DNA of 64,000 nucleotides from Rheinheimera lutimaris (lineage in GTDB: Bacteria > Pseudomonadota > Gammaproteobacteria > Enterobacterales > Alteromonadaceae): positions 1 through 64,000 of the forward strand of contig NZ_JABSOD010000015.1 in assembly GCF_013283795.1 (NCBI RefSeq), in the 5' to 3' direction. A model generated the notes under the pieces. The model searched no databases and had not been told where the DNA came from. It was given only the letters and a program-made list of their open reading frames with translations. This document shows, one piece after another, positions 1 through 8,921 of the stretch. The translations under genes were made by a program, and so were the position numbers. Each line of letters starts with the position of its first letter. Position 1 is the first letter of the stretch.

Positions 1-33
1 CCTCCATAGGAGGTGGTTTAAGGCCGACAATAA

Positions 34-60
34 AAAAAACCAGCGTTACGCTGGTTTTTT
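34..60. terminator. Bidirectional intrinsic terminator beside bamE
   Basis: A stem of CCAGCG and CGCTGG with a 3-base loop is flanked by an A run on the left and a T run on the right, so it can act on both strands. It ends bamE on the minus strand. The 30 bases before it may be the tail of a plus-strand gene outside the window; no coding call is possible there. Confidence 0.8.
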
Positions 61-75
61 ACTTAACCCCCGGGC

Positions 76-426
76 TTAAATATCCAGCGGCGTATTAAAG
101 TCGGCAGACTTGTTAAAATCGCCTTTAATGTCTTGCAGCTTGTCGTCTTTAAACTCAACAATTAGCTGTTTTTCAAAGTTGGTGCCGCGGCCGCCTTTAA
201 GGGCATAAAAATAATGCCAGGTATCATTGTCAAACGCATTGCTGGCAACCGGCGAGCCCAACACATATTTAACCTGTTCTTTGGTCATTGCTACCCGCAG
301 TTTGTCGATATCTTTTTGCTCTAAAAAGTTACCCTGCGGAATATCTATGCGATATACCCAGCTGCTGCAGGCACCAAGGCTGATTAAGCCGGTGACCAAT
401 ACTAATGTTTTAATTACTGCTTTCAT
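76..426 (-). CDS. bamE: Outer membrane assembly factor BamE (SmpA/OmlA lipoprotein)
   Basis: This is the small lipoprotein of the BAM complex, which folds beta-barrel proteins into the outer membrane from the periplasmic side. The 116-residue product starts with a lipoprotein signal peptide ending in the lipobox LGAC (Cys about residue 20). The SmpA/OmlA domain follows, with the motif around GSP and a DTWHYFY strand typical of the family. Length matches the family (about 110-125 residues). It lies next to recN on the same strand, the order seen in many gammaproteobacteria, with an intrinsic terminator directly after it. Nothing is unusual. Confidence 0.93.
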   Translation of the reverse strand: MKAVIKTLVLVTGLISLGACSSWVYRIDIPQGNFLEQKDIDKLRVAMTKEQVKYVLGSPVASNAFDNDTWHYFYALKGGRGTNFEKQLIVEFKDDKLQDIKGDFNKSADFNTPLDI

Positions 427-493
427 TTGTCACATCTGTTTTATCTGATTGCGCTCATCATACCCTATGACAAGCGCGGTGAAAAACCTTCTT

Positions 494-2167
494 TCAGACT
501 GCCGGTGCACACAAAAGTTCGCGCGCGTTTGCCAGTGCGCTGGCGCTGATGTTCTCACCAGCCAGCAAGCGCGCTATTTCACTGATACGTTCTTCATCGC
601 TCAGGGTGCGCATCCGTGTTTCGGTGGCAATGCCGTCGGTGTATTTCTCAACAAATAATTGCTGATGGCCCTGGCTGGCAACCTGCGGCAAATGGGTAAC
701 ACAAATAATTTGTGTACTGTCACCGAGCTGGCGCAGTAAGCGGCCGACACCGGCCGCTACCGGGCCGCTGATGCCAACATCCACTTCATCAAAAATAAGC
801 GTAGGCGTGGTAACTTTGTCGGCCAAAATAACCTGGATAGCCAGGCTGATACGCGATAGTTCGCCGCCGGAGGCCACTTTGTGCATCGCCTGCAGCGGTT
901 GGCCAGGGTTAGTGGATACCTGAAACTCAATAGCGTCGGTACCGTTAGCGCCTGCTTGCTCTGCACTTAGCGGGCTGAGCACTATTTCAAAGCGTGCATT
1001 GGCCATGCTTAACTCGTGCATGCTGTTGCTAACCTGGCGGCTTAACGCCGCTGCCGCTTCGCGCCGCTGTTCGCTTAACAGCTGTGCCTGTGCCAGATAC
1101 TGCTGTTGGGCGCTGTCGATATCTGCGGCCAATTGCAGCAAGCGTTTGTCATCGCCGGTCAGGCTGGCCAGTTGTGCGGACAATTGCTGATGCAGCGCCG
1201 GTAACTCTTCATGTGCTACCTGATGTTTGCGCGATAAATTTAGCCACAGGCTTAGCCGTTCGTCTACCTGTTGCAACCGCTCCGGGTCTAATTCTACTTT
1301 ATCGGCATAGCGGCGCAGCTCGCGGCTGGCTTCTTCCGTTTGCACCAGCGCATCATTTAACATTTGCTGAATACTGTTTAATGCCGGATCGAGGCTGCTC
1401 AGTTGCTCCAACTGAGCGGCCGCTACAGACAGCGCCTGATAGATATTTTGCTGCTCATCATCATACAACAGTTGCAGACACTGCTGGCTTTGGCTAAGCA
1501 AGGTGTTGCCATGGCTTAAGCGGCTGTGCTCGGCTTCAAGGTTGGGGTATTCATCATCCAGTGGGGCAAAGTTATCCAGCTCAGCCACCTGGTATTCCAG
1601 CAACTGACGCTGAGCATCGCGTTGTTGTTGCGACTGCTCCAGTTCGCTGTATTCACGTTGCAGTTGCTGCCAGCCACGCCAGGCGGTGCGGGTAGCTTCC
1701 AGAGTGTCGGCGTGGCCGGCGAAGGCGTCAATCAGCTGGCGTTGGTAATCGTTTTTCAGTAACTGCTGGTGCGCATGCTGGCCATGAATGCTGAGTAAAT
1801 GCTGGCCCAGTGCTTTAAGTTGTTGCGCCGGTACCTGTACGCCATTGATATAACCGCGTGAGCGGCCTTCATTGCTTACCACGCGCCGCACTATACATTC
1901 GCTGCCCATGGCCAGGTCTTGCTCTGCCAGCCACTTTTGCGCGCCGGTTAATTTGCTAACGTCGAAACTGGCAACGATATCGGCCTTATCGGCACCCGGC
2001 CGTACCACACTGGCATCAGCCCGCTCGCCCAGACAGAGCGACAACGCATCTATAGCGATAGATTTACCGGCCCCGGTTTCGCCGGTAATGGTAGACATGC
2101 CGCCGGCCCAATCGATTTCCAGCGCGCGAACAATGGCAAAGTTACTGATATGCAGATGACACAGCAT
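494..2167 (-). CDS. recN: DNA repair protein RecN
   Basis: RecN is an SMC-like ATPase that acts at double-strand breaks during the SOS response. The 557-residue product has a Walker A motif GETGAGKS near residue 30, a long Gln/Leu-rich coiled-coil middle (about 150-360), an ABC signature region (ASGGELSR) and a Walker B segment (LIFDEVDVG) near the C-terminus. Length matches E. coli RecN (553). The start ATG at 2167 gives the standard N-terminus MLCHLHISNFAIV. Three tandem LexA-box-like palindromes lie 46-89 bases upstream, so SOS control is very likely. It is read toward bamE, with a 67-base gap. Confidence 0.96.
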   Translation of the reverse strand: MLCHLHISNFAIVRALEIDWAGGMSTITGETGAGKSIAIDALSLCLGERADASVVRPGADKADIVASFDVSKLTGAQKWLAEQDLAMGSECIVRRVVSNEGRSRGYINGVQVPAQQLKALGQHLLSIHGQHAHQQLLKNDYQRQLIDAFAGHADTLEATRTAWRGWQQLQREYSELEQSQQQRDAQRQLLEYQVAELDNFAPLDDEYPNLEAEHSRLSHGNTLLSQSQQCLQLLYDDEQQNIYQALSVAAAQLEQLSSLDPALNSIQQMLNDALVQTEEASRELRRYADKVELDPERLQQVDERLSLWLNLSRKHQVAHEELPALHQQLSAQLASLTGDDKRLLQLAADIDSAQQQYLAQAQLLSEQRREAAAALSRQVSNSMHELSMANARFEIVLSPLSAEQAGANGTDAIEFQVSTNPGQPLQAMHKVASGGELSRISLAIQVILADKVTTPTLIFDEVDVGISGPVAAGVGRLLRQLGDSTQIICVTHLPQVASQGHQQLFVEKYTDGIATETRMRTLSDEERISEIARLLAGENISASALANARELLCAPAV

Positions 2168-2212
2168 GCGATGCTCCAGACCTGAACAGGTTAAAGTTAC
2201 GAGATTTAATAA

Positions 2213-2256
2213 CTGTGAAAAATAACAGTGTTTATTTATACAGTAACTTTATACAG
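2213..2256 (-). promoter_or_regulatory. Three tandem LexA-type SOS boxes upstream of recN
   Basis: Box 1 (2213-2228, CTGTGAAAAATAACAG) matches the LexA consensus CTGT-N8-ACAG exactly. Box 2 (2228-2243) reads GTGT-N8-ACAG, one base off. Box 3 (2241-2256) reads CAGT-N8-ACAG, weaker. The boxes overlap head to tail with centres 13-15 bp apart and lie just before recN. E. coli recN also has multiple LexA sites, so the arrangement is expected for a tightly repressed SOS gene. Confidence 0.8.
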
Positions 2257-2282
2257 GTATTGGCTACTTAGCAAGCAGGTGT

Positions 2283-3164
2283 TTAATAAAGTTTGCTGCC
2301 CCAGCCCAACTTATTGCGCAGCACATGAAAGTAGCTGTAACCGGGCGGATGCACCAGCCGCAGTGGGGTGGGGTGTTTGCGGATATAAATATCGTCGCCC
2401 GGCATTACCGCCAAAATAACATGGCTGTCGCAGCTGATTTGCAGGTGAGCATCGTTGGTGCTGGCCACTTTCAGCTTGATTTCACTGCTGCCCGATACTA
2501 CCAGCGGCCGGCTGCTTAAGGTGTGCGGAAACATCGGTACCAAACAAACCGCGTCCAGATCCGGCGTCAGAATAGGACCGCCACCGGATAACGAGTAGGC
2601 GGTTGAACCGGTAGGCGTGCTGATAATTAAGCCATCAGAGCGTTGGCTGTAAACAAATTCGTCATTGATATAGGCTTCAAACTCAATCATGTGCGCCACT
2701 TTGTCGGCGTGCAATACTGCTTCGTTTACTGCGCTGTTGCTGCTTTTTACTGTACCGTGGCGGTGCACGGAGATCTCCAGCAGGTTACGTTTTTCGGTAA
2801 CAAAGTTACCTGCCAGTACCTGGCTGAGTGGTTGCTGAAAATCTTCCGGAGCTAAATCAGTGAGAAAACCTAAATTGCCGCGGTTAACGCCGAGCACCGC
2901 CACATCAAACCGCGCTAACACTCTGGCAGCACCCAGCATATTGCCGTCGCCGCCTACCACTATGGCTAAATCACACTTTTTACCCAGCTCTACCAGGTCG
3001 AGTACTTCAACGCCCGGCAGCGCCAGCGATTCCGCTACCCGTTCTTCAACGTAAACGGTCAGGCCTTGTTGCTGCAAAAAGCTGTACAGACTAACCAGCG
3101 TATGGTTAGCCCCAGGGTGATGTGGTTTGCCAATCAGGCCAACGGTATTAAAGGCGTGTTGCAT
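2283..3164 (-). CDS. nadK: NAD kinase
   Basis: NAD kinase phosphorylates NAD to NADP in the cytoplasm, the only route to NADP in most bacteria. The 293-residue protein carries the glycine-rich [11 protein letters not shown] motif (about residue 70), the NEAVLH motif (about 148) and the conserved region [10 protein letters not shown], all diagnostic of the NadK/PpnK family. Length is typical (292 in E. coli). A good ribosome site (AGGAA) precedes the ATG at 3164. It is divergent from hrcA and sits upstream of recN in the familiar recN-nadK-grpE neighbourhood. Confidence 0.95.
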   Translation of the reverse strand: MQHAFNTVGLIGKPHHPGANHTLVSLYSFLQQQGLTVYVEERVAESLALPGVEVLDLVELGKKCDLAIVVGGDGNMLGAARVLARFDVAVLGVNRGNLGFLTDLAPEDFQQPLSQVLAGNFVTEKRNLLEISVHRHGTVKSSNSAVNEAVLHADKVAHMIEFEAYINDEFVYSQRSDGLIISTPTGSTAYSLSGGGPILTPDLDAVCLVPMFPHTLSSRPLVVSGSSEIKLKVASTNDAHLQISCDSHVILAVMPGDDIYIRKHPTPLRLVHPPGYSYFHVLRNKLGWGSKLY

Positions 3165-3233
3165 AGCGATTTCCTTGCACGGCGTTAACGCAGTATAACG
3201 GCAGCAGCCGGTGCAAACCAGATGCTTATGCTG

Positions 3234-3261
3234 CTTGAATTAAAACGCAATGCCCCCATAT
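3234..3261 (+). promoter_or_regulatory. Sigma-32 heat-shock promoter for hrcA-grpE
   Basis: A -35 element CTTGAA (3234-3239) and a -10 element CCCCATAT (3254-3261), 14 bases apart, match the RpoH consensus closely. The position forces transcription to start near 3268, so hrcA must start at the ATG at 3292 rather than the upstream one at 3250. No intact CIRCE repeat is seen between the promoter and hrcA. Confidence 0.85.
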
Positions 3262-3291
3262 CCGTTAGCAATAATAAAACGAGTGTGGCGC

Positions 3292-4323
3292 ATGACGTTA
3301 AGCCTTAGCAGACCCGAGCTGATATTAAAGCTGATTGTAGAGCAGTACCTGTCAGACGGGCAGCCGGTATCGTCCAAAGCACTGGCGGATAATGTGCAGT
3401 TGGCGGTGAGCTCTGCTACGGTGCGTAATACCATGATGGCGCTGGAGCAGCAAGGCCTGATCCGCTCGCCGCATACCTCGGCCGGGCGTATTCCTACCAC
3501 GGCCGGTATCCGTTTATTTATCGATAAAATGCTGCAGCTGCAGCCGTTATCCGGTTTTTGGATTAACGAGCTGCAACGTAAAATTACGCCGCAATTACCT
3601 ATTTCGTTATTGTGCCAGCAAGCCGGGCAGTTGCTTACCAACCTTACCGGCTTTGTGGCTATTGTCAGTGCGCCCAAGGCCGAAGGCCGTATCGTACGGC
3701 AAATTGATTTGGTGCGTTTAGCCAGTGACCGCCTGTTACTGGTGGTAATTGATGAAGACGGCGATATATTGCACCGCGTACTGCACTGTGAAAGCGCAAT
3801 AGATAACAGCACGCTGAGTAAAGTGCTGTGTTTACTTAACGCCGCGCTGGGTGGCGGTGGCCAGTGGCAGGACGGTATTGAACGCTTGGGCACTATAGTG
3901 CGCAGTGAAACCGGTTTATGTCAGCAGTTGCTGCAAAAAGTATTGGGGCAGCTTAGTTTAGATGAGCTGCAACAACACCAGCCGCTTATTTTTGGTCAGC
4001 ATCAACTGCTGTTAACGCCGGAATATCAGCAAAATCCGGCGTTACAACAAGTTATGGAGATGCTGGAGCGGCCGGACGGATTAATCCGGCTGTTACAAAG
4101 CCTGACGCTGGACGATAAGCCTAAGTTATTGTTGGGAAAAGAGTCCGGGTTTATTGAGCTGGCCAATGTCAGCCTGATAGCGCAGCGTTATCAAAGCCAG
4201 CCGCAACGCTTTATTGCCTTGCTGGGGCCACGGCGGATGAATTACGCGCGCTTGATACCTTTAGTAGAAGCCTGTGCCCGACAGTTAAATTTAAACTTGA
4301 ATCGGCGGCAAGCATCCCCATAA
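3292..4323 (+). CDS. hrcA: Heat-inducible transcription repressor HrcA
   Basis: HrcA is the repressor that binds CIRCE operators and represses chaperone genes until heat titrates GroEL. The 343-residue product has an N-terminal winged-helix domain with the family signature for this region (QPVSSKALAD, then SSATVRNTMMALEQQGLI and SPHTSAGRIPT) and a GAF-like C-terminal half. Length is typical (about 340-350). The start at 3292 is chosen because a sigma-32 promoter covers the upstream in-frame ATG. It is followed 30 bases later by grpE, so the two are co-transcribed. HrcA is not universal in gammaproteobacteria, where RpoH usually dominates; both controls may operate here. The target operator was not found. 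Confidence 0.9.
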   Translation: MTLSLSRPELILKLIVEQYLSDGQPVSSKALADNVQLAVSSATVRNTMMALEQQGLIRSPHTSAGRIPTTAGIRLFIDKMLQLQPLSGFWINELQRKITPQLPISLLCQQAGQLLTNLTGFVAIVSAPKAEGRIVRQIDLVRLASDRLLLVVIDEDGDILHRVLHCESAIDNSTLSKVLCLLNAALGGGGQWQDGIERLGTIVRSETGLCQQLLQKVLGQLSLDELQQHQPLIFGQHQLLLTPEYQQNPALQQVMEMLERPDGLIRLLQSLTLDDKPKLLLGKESGFIELANVSLIAQRYQSQPQRFIALLGPRRMNYARLIPLVEACARQLNLNLNRRQASP

Positions 4324-4353
4324 TACACCTACTTAATTTGGGAGTAGTAACGC

Positions 4354-4917
4354 ATGACAGAGCAACAACAGCCAAACGACAACACGCCGGAGCAAGCTAA
4401 TGAGCATGCTGATACCGTAGAGCTGTCGGGTGAACAAGCCATAATTGCCAAACTTGAAGCTGAACTGGCAGACGCCAATGCCCGCGTAGCAGAGCAGCAG
4501 GATGTAATGCTGCGTATTAAAGCTGAATCGGAAAACGTGCGCCGCCGTGCCAGTATGGACGTGGAAAAAGCACATAAATTTGCGCTGGAAAAATTCGCCG
4601 GAGATCTGTTGCCGGTAGTTGACAATCTGGAGCGGGCGCTGGGCTTTATTGACCGTGAAGATGACAGTTTAAAAGGTGTGGTAGAAGGCGTTGAGTTAAC
4701 GCTGAAAAGCTTCCTTGATACCGTAGCCAAATATGGCGTAAACCAAATTGACCCGCAAGGCCAACCATTTAACCCTGAGCATCATCAGGCCATGAGTATT
4801 CAGCCGTCAGCAGACGTAGCGCCAAATACCGTGACCTTTGTGATGCAAAAAGGTTACGAGTTGAACGGCCGCTTACTGCGCCCGGCCATGGTGGGTGTAT
4901 CTAAAGCACCGGACTAA
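4354..4917 (+). CDS. grpE: Nucleotide exchange factor GrpE
   Basis: GrpE drives ADP release from DnaK. The 187-residue protein has an acidic, Gln/Glu-rich N-terminus, a long coiled-coil (about 28-90) and the C-terminal beta domain ending in the signature [14 protein letters not shown]. It has a ribosome site GGGAG seven bases or so before the ATG. It follows hrcA by 30 bases and is closed by a strong terminator. In many relatives dnaK follows directly; here dnaK lies 36 kb away. Confidence 0.95.
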   Translation: MTEQQQPNDNTPEQANEHADTVELSGEQAIIAKLEAELADANARVAEQQDVMLRIKAESENVRRRASMDVEKAHKFALEKFAGDLLPVVDNLERALGFIDREDDSLKGVVEGVELTLKSFLDTVAKYGVNQIDPQGQPFNPEHHQAMSIQPSADVAPNTVTFVMQKGYELNGRLLRPAMVGVSKAPD

Positions 4918-4938
4918 ACCGGCAGCATTCGTTACACC

Positions 4939-4970
4939 ACAAAAAACCGGCTTGAAGCCGGTTTTTTGTT
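4939..4970. terminator. Bidirectional intrinsic terminator after grpE
   Basis: A perfect inverted repeat of 15 bases per arm, with core arms ACCGGCTT and AAGCCGGT meeting in a very short loop, is bordered by six A on one side and six T on the other. It ends grpE on the plus strand and the Big-1 lipoprotein gene on the minus strand, and marks the left edge of the pectin island. Confidence 0.88.
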
Positions 4971-4989
4971 AAAAAGCGTTGTCAGTGGC

Positions 4990-6861
4990 TTAGGGTATCT
5001 TAATGCTGATTTGCAATGGCGTGCTCTGGCCGATGCTTAATGACAGCTCGGCGCTGTCTCCGCTTGTGCCGCCGGTGATCAGAACCGGCAATTCGCATTG
5101 TCCCAGCAGGTTGGTGCGCTTATCCGCTCTGCTTTGACAATTGGCCACCGCTACATTTAAGCCGCCATCATTCTTGCTGTAGTTGATATTGCTGTTAATG
5201 TTCAAAAACGGCAGTTCAATATCCGTTGCATCCAGCGCCTGCAGCAGCACACTGCCTGATTCAGACAAGCTACTGTTGCCGGACAGATTAAGCAGTTTCA
5301 GCTCGCGCATAGCGCTGAAACAAGCTTGGTTGTTCACTGTGGTCGCGCTACTGTTGCTGACACCGGCTACCAGCCAAACCTGAGCAGAGCCCGCCGGTTG
5401 ATGTCGGGTGTCTACCAGCGGATCAATACAGCCGGTAAGAATAGTATGACGGTTGGCAGGATAGGTCAGGTAAAAGCTGGCATTGCCATCAACTGTTACC
5501 GCCTGGCCGCTGACCAGTTCTGCTTTGTCGGGATCAACACCGGACACCTGGGCACCAAGCAAAGACGCTCCTACTATATAACTCAGCTCTGTGGCGCTGT
5601 TAGTATAAGGTTGGTTAACGCTCAGCTCTGATACTTGCTGTGGTTTGGCTGCTACGAAACGGCTTTTATCTGCGGCAGTGGCATTTAATAACAATACCCG
5701 GTCGCTTTGTTCGATATAGCGCTCGTTGTTGTTGCGCGTAATATAAGCGCTGCTGAACAAGCTGTTGCCGGCATCCGATAACGTACTTATCCCTGCATTG
5801 GTTGCTGCGGCATGATCGGCAACGCTGCTGGCAAAGCCATAATTAATTACCGGTGCAGTGTTGGATAAAATAACGCTGTCAACTATACCCAGGTTAACTA
5901 CAGTACCATCAGATACCTTATTGCCGTAGCGGTCAGTTACCAACAGGCCGCCTATGCGCCGGTAGATACCATTGCCCAGATCGGTAATAGCATTCTGGAT
6001 TGGGTAACTGACAGCAATAGAATGTGCAGGGCCTGAAGCAATGCTGACAGCAGACACAGTAGTGAGCACTGCCGGCGAGTAACTGTTGCCATTGTCATCT
6101 AATGCTTCCGCTTGCAGCTCCACTACACCGGGCAAGGTGCCGGCACTCAAGGTCAGTACTGCTGCGCCGTTTCTGCTATTTACGGTAATAACGCTATCGC
6201 TCTGCACTAACTCGTCGGCCGCGTTTTGGCCGCTCAAATATTCGCCACCGCCGGGTTGGCTGACAAAGCTGACTTTAAGATTATTAACACCTTCGCCAGC
6301 ATCTTGTGCGGGGTCGCCATTGGCTTGCAGTAAGCGCAGCGTAATAGTGGAGCTGTCACTGCCGTTTACGCCGGCAACCAACAGTGCTTTTTCTGCTACG
6401 TTTAATGCGATGGCGGCAGGCGCCTGTGGCTGCGGTGTTGTGGGGGCGCCGTTAATTGTTAAGTCGACACTTTGGCTGTAGCCATTCACATAAGCAGTAA
6501 CAGTAGCAGTGCCGGCATCTGCTGCCGGATACAGTCTGACCTTAGCCTGGCCTTCACCTTCACCGCCGGCATCGCCGCGCGAGGTGCTGGCGCTGGTGTT
6601 GCGAAGTAAACTGTCTGCACTAAAACTGCCCAGGTTAGTATTGAACTCGATAGTAGCATTACGCAGCAGGTTGCCTTCACTGTCGTGTGCGGTAGCCGTA
6701 ACAGTGGCGAAACGTTGCGGAAAAGCTGCGTCCAGCCCGGTATCGCTGCTGGTTAGTGTTAATGTAGTGACGTTTTTAGCGGTGTCCGACTGGCAGGCGA
6801 GCAGCATAAAAGCAAGCGAGCTGAACACTGCTATTTTCAGCATGGCGGGAAAACCTTTCAT
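4990..6861 (-). CDS. Lipoprotein with Big-1 (invasin-type) Ig-like domains
   Basis: A predicted outer-membrane lipoprotein of 623 residues: a short basic start, a hydrophobic stretch and the lipobox LLAC, then repeated beta-sandwich domains. At least two segments look like bacterial Ig-like domain 1 (around residues 40-130 with NATIEFNTNLGSF, and a later one with RYGNKVSDGTVVNLG). Thr, Ser, Ala and Asn dominate, as in surface stalk proteins. The start at 6861 has an AAGGA ribosome site ten bases upstream; the ATG 42 bases earlier would add a basic extension. It lies 106 bases downstream of the CE12 esterase gene on the same strand and may be the last gene of that operon. No catalytic domain is recognised; a role in surface attachment or display is only an inference. 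Confidence 0.7.
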   Translation of the reverse strand: MKGFPAMLKIAVFSSLAFMLLACQSDTAKNVTTLTLTSSDTGLDAAFPQRFATVTATAHDSEGNLLRNATIEFNTNLGSFSADSLLRNTSASTSRGDAGGEGEGQAKVRLYPAADAGTATVTAYVNGYSQSVDLTINGAPTTPQPQAPAAIALNVAEKALLVAGVNGSDSSTITLRLLQANGDPAQDAGEGVNNLKVSFVSQPGGGEYLSGQNAADELVQSDSVITVNSRNGAAVLTLSAGTLPGVVELQAEALDDNGNSYSPAVLTTVSAVSIASGPAHSIAVSYPIQNAITDLGNGIYRRIGGLLVTDRYGNKVSDGTVVNLGIVDSVILSNTAPVINYGFASSVADHAAATNAGISTLSDAGNSLFSSAYITRNNNERYIEQSDRVLLLNATAADKSRFVAAKPQQVSELSVNQPYTNSATELSYIVGASLLGAQVSGVDPDKAELVSGQAVTVDGNASFYLTYPANRHTILTGCIDPLVDTRHQPAGSAQVWLVAGVSNSSATTVNNQACFSAMRELKLLNLSGNSSLSESGSVLLQALDATDIELPFLNINSNINYSKNDGGLNVAVANCQSRADKRTNLLGQCELPVLITGGTSGDSAELSLSIGQSTPLQISIKIP

Positions 6862-6967
6862 ATAATGTACTATCCTTTTTAACAGCCGTTTACTGCCGCG
6901 CAATAGTACCTAACTTGTTGTACCGAGACAATTATTAAGGCTTGCCTGCCAAGCTGACATTATTTGC

Positions 6968-7720
6968 TTACAGCAATTCGCGGTACACGTAATTGGCCAG
7001 CGGATGTTGCCGGCGTTTTAAATCCTGCACAAAAAATTGCGCTATTTTGCCGGCGCCCTGCAATGTCAGATGGGTGTTATCCACTTTGCCGTCGGGGAAT
7101 TTTTGATACAAACCTGCCGGTACCTGAATAAAATACGGCTGGCTGGCGTCTTTGCCCAGTTGCTGCCAAAAATCACAGCTGTGCTGCTGCAAATCGAAAA
7201 AGCTAACCTTCGCTTCCAGGGCCACTTTGGCCGCAGCGTTGGCGTAGTCGGCCAGATCACGTTTTAAGCTGCCGTCTTCCGCGAAATTACGCCGGCAAAT
7301 CGAGCTGGCCAGCATTGGCGTGGCGCCGCGCGAGCGCACATCGGCGATAAATTGCTTTAAAAAAGTCTGATAATCACTGTCAAAGGCGGCGTAACGCGCC
7401 GGGTCGGATTGTTTCGAATCGTTGTGGCCAAACTGGATCAATACATAATCGCCGTTACCAAGCTCGCTTAACAGCAGTTGCCAGCGGCCTTCGTCGAGAA
7501 AACGCTTGGTGCTGCGGCCATTGGCAGCATGATTAACTACGGTTAACTGCGGCAGTAAAAACTGCGGCAACAGCTGGCCCCAGCCGCGTTCGGGGTAGGC
7601 CAGGTTAGGTTTATCTGACATGGTCGAGTCGCCGACCAAATGCAGTTTAACCGGGGTAATCTCAGCAGCTTGTGCCTGCGTAAGGCCAAAATAAAAACTT
7701 AACAGCAGCAGGTATTTCAT
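6968..7720 (-). CDS. Rhamnogalacturonan acetylesterase (SGNH hydrolase, CE12)
   Basis: Removes acetyl groups from pectic rhamnogalacturonan so that lyases and hydrolases can act. The 250-residue product has a signal peptide (about residues 1-18, cleavage after AQA) and the four SGNH blocks: GDST with the catalytic Ser (about 32), NGRST with the Gly/Asn block, FGHND with the catalytic-site Asn, and DNTHL carrying the Asp-His pair near the C-terminus. Length fits CE12 enzymes. It starts 3 bases after the stop of the pectinesterase gene, so the two esterases are co-translated. The assignment to CE12 rests on the blocks and the pectin context. Confidence 0.86.
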   Translation of the reverse strand: MKYLLLLSFYFGLTQAQAAEITPVKLHLVGDSTMSDKPNLAYPERGWGQLLPQFLLPQLTVVNHAANGRSTKRFLDEGRWQLLLSELGNGDYVLIQFGHNDSKQSDPARYAAFDSDYQTFLKQFIADVRSRGATPMLASSICRRNFAEDGSLKRDLADYANAAAKVALEAKVSFFDLQQHSCDFWQQLGKDASQPYFIQVPAGLYQKFPDGKVDNTHLTLQGAGKIAQFFVQDLKRRQHPLANYVYRELL

Positions 7721-7723
7721 CGG

Positions 7724-8734
7724 TTATTCCTTATTCAGTTGCAGTAGTGTCTGTAGTTGCAGCTGTGGATCCCAGCGGCCGGCAAAGGTCCACTTAGCGG
7801 TGATCTGTTCAGGTGAAAGTTGTGCCGGATGCGCGGCTAAGTTGGCTTTAAGCCACGGATAAATAACTTGCTTACCATCAGCATGGCTGAAGTAATATCT
7901 ATCGCCCCACAAATTGGCGCGATCACGTTCGGGTTCAGTCGGGTAGGTGTGGCGGAATATCGGCTTGTCGGCCATATTGCTGCTGTACCGGTTATTGATT
8001 AGATAAAACTGCGCGTCGTAGTGGCGCCGGCCCAGCATAAAGCCCGGCACGCCATCAAAGTGTGAGTCGCGCACCACCATTTTTTGCTGCTGGTTTAACT
8101 CGCCGTCATGCCACAGCGTGGCGTAGGCTTTTTTATTGATAAAGGTGCTGTTACTGAAAAACGCCCAACCACGCGGGCACACCATATCGGTATGGCCTTC
8201 AAAGTAACAGTTGTCGTGGTAATACATGCCGTCGGTTTTATTCCACAGGCTTAGGGTGTCGGCCCCGCCGGCAATAATGCGGCAATTAGCGGTGATAATG
8301 CGCGTGGCCTGCTCAAAGCCGCGCACGGCGAATTGATGCTCGTTATCGCCGGTCAGTTCGCCATAGCTGTTTACAATGCTGATATTCAGCAGCGCGATGT
8401 CACTGGCGCGAATATTTACCACGGCGGCGCCCCAGTCGCTGGGGTGCTGTTTTAACCAGTTGCTGCGCAGTTCGGCGACGCGAATTTCGGTGTTGTCAGC
8501 CCCTGCGCCAATCAGCGCGACGTTATTGCGGGTCAGATAAATCTTCTCGGCATAGACACCCGGGCCAATCTGGATAATGGCCTGAGTATCGTTGTCGGGC
8601 AGGCTGTTAATAGCTTGCTGAATACTGAGAAACGGCGCATCGCCACTTTGCGCCACCTGCAGGCGAATGATATCGGCGGAGCTGGCTGTGCTGATAAACA
8701 GCAGCAGGATGCAGAACAGAAAGGCTTTTTGCAT
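7724..8734 (-). CDS. Pectinesterase (CE8)
   Basis: Demethylates the galacturonan backbone of pectin. The 336-residue product begins with a Sec signal peptide (MQKAFLFCILLLFIS, cleavage near SSA) and folds as a right-handed beta-helix. Family features seen are the N-terminal SIQQAINSLP segment, the GPGVYAEKIYL strand, the region YFEGHTDMVCPRGWAFF (aligned with the catalytic-Asp loop usually written VDFIFG) and LGRRHY with the conserved Arg. It is a divergent member with few exact motif matches. The start at 8734 has a GGAA ribosome site; the upstream ATG at 8767 would spoil the signal peptide. It lies between GH105 (upstream, after repeat A) and CE12. Confidence 0.85.
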   Translation of the reverse strand: MQKAFLFCILLLFISTASSADIIRLQVAQSGDAPFLSIQQAINSLPDNDTQAIIQIGPGVYAEKIYLTRNNVALIGAGADNTEIRVAELRSNWLKQHPSDWGAAVVNIRASDIALLNISIVNSYGELTGDNEHQFAVRGFEQATRIITANCRIIAGGADTLSLWNKTDGMYYHDNCYFEGHTDMVCPRGWAFFSNSTFINKKAYATLWHDGELNQQQKMVVRDSHFDGVPGFMLGRRHYDAQFYLINNRYSSNMADKPIFRHTYPTEPERDRANLWGDRYYFSHADGKQVIYPWLKANLAAHPAQLSPEQITAKWTFAGRWDPQLQLQTLLQLNKE

Positions 8735-8785
8735 ATTTTTGATTCCAAAAAAAGCAGCCGGCTGCAAGTTTTATGCATCTGACAC

Positions 8786-8882
8786 GAACCGGTTTACCCA
8801 CACTAACACGCCGTGAATACGTCCTTGTAGGCTCGATTCAGGCATCCATGCCTTCAACGGTTAGTTTAGGGTAAGCCGGTTC
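8786..8882. repeat. Palindromic intergenic repeat, copy A
   Basis: A 97-base element with terminal inverted arms GAACCGGTTTACCC and GGGTAAGCCGGTTC (one mismatch). The conserved core ACGCCGTGAATACGTCC is followed by a central hairpin AGGCATCCATGCCT. It lies between the DUF4861-GH105 gene and the pectinesterase gene. Copies B (22727), E (26064), C (29312) and D (29455) share the core. Confidence 0.85.
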
Positions 8883-8921
8883 TCGTTCAGGTGATTTACC
8901 GGCTAAACACAGGAAGAAGAC

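Noticed and set aside
1..30. Possible 3' end of a plus-strand gene (RnfH in relatives)
   Set aside because: Only a few codons are available and no frame gives a recognisable C-terminus.
1084..1497. Long plus-strand frame inside recN
   Set aside because: Complete overlap with recN on the other strand, no family resemblance and no ribosome site.
3265..3289. CIRCE-like element between the sigma-32 promoter and hrcA (TTAGCA then GAGTG)
   Set aside because: The two half-motifs are 2 bases too close and the outer bases do not match, so it is not a usable CIRCE repeat.
3240..3893. Minus-strand frame of 217 codons over hrcA
   Set aside because: Antisense shadow of a clear hrcA reading frame, with low-complexity Ser/Cys-rich translation.
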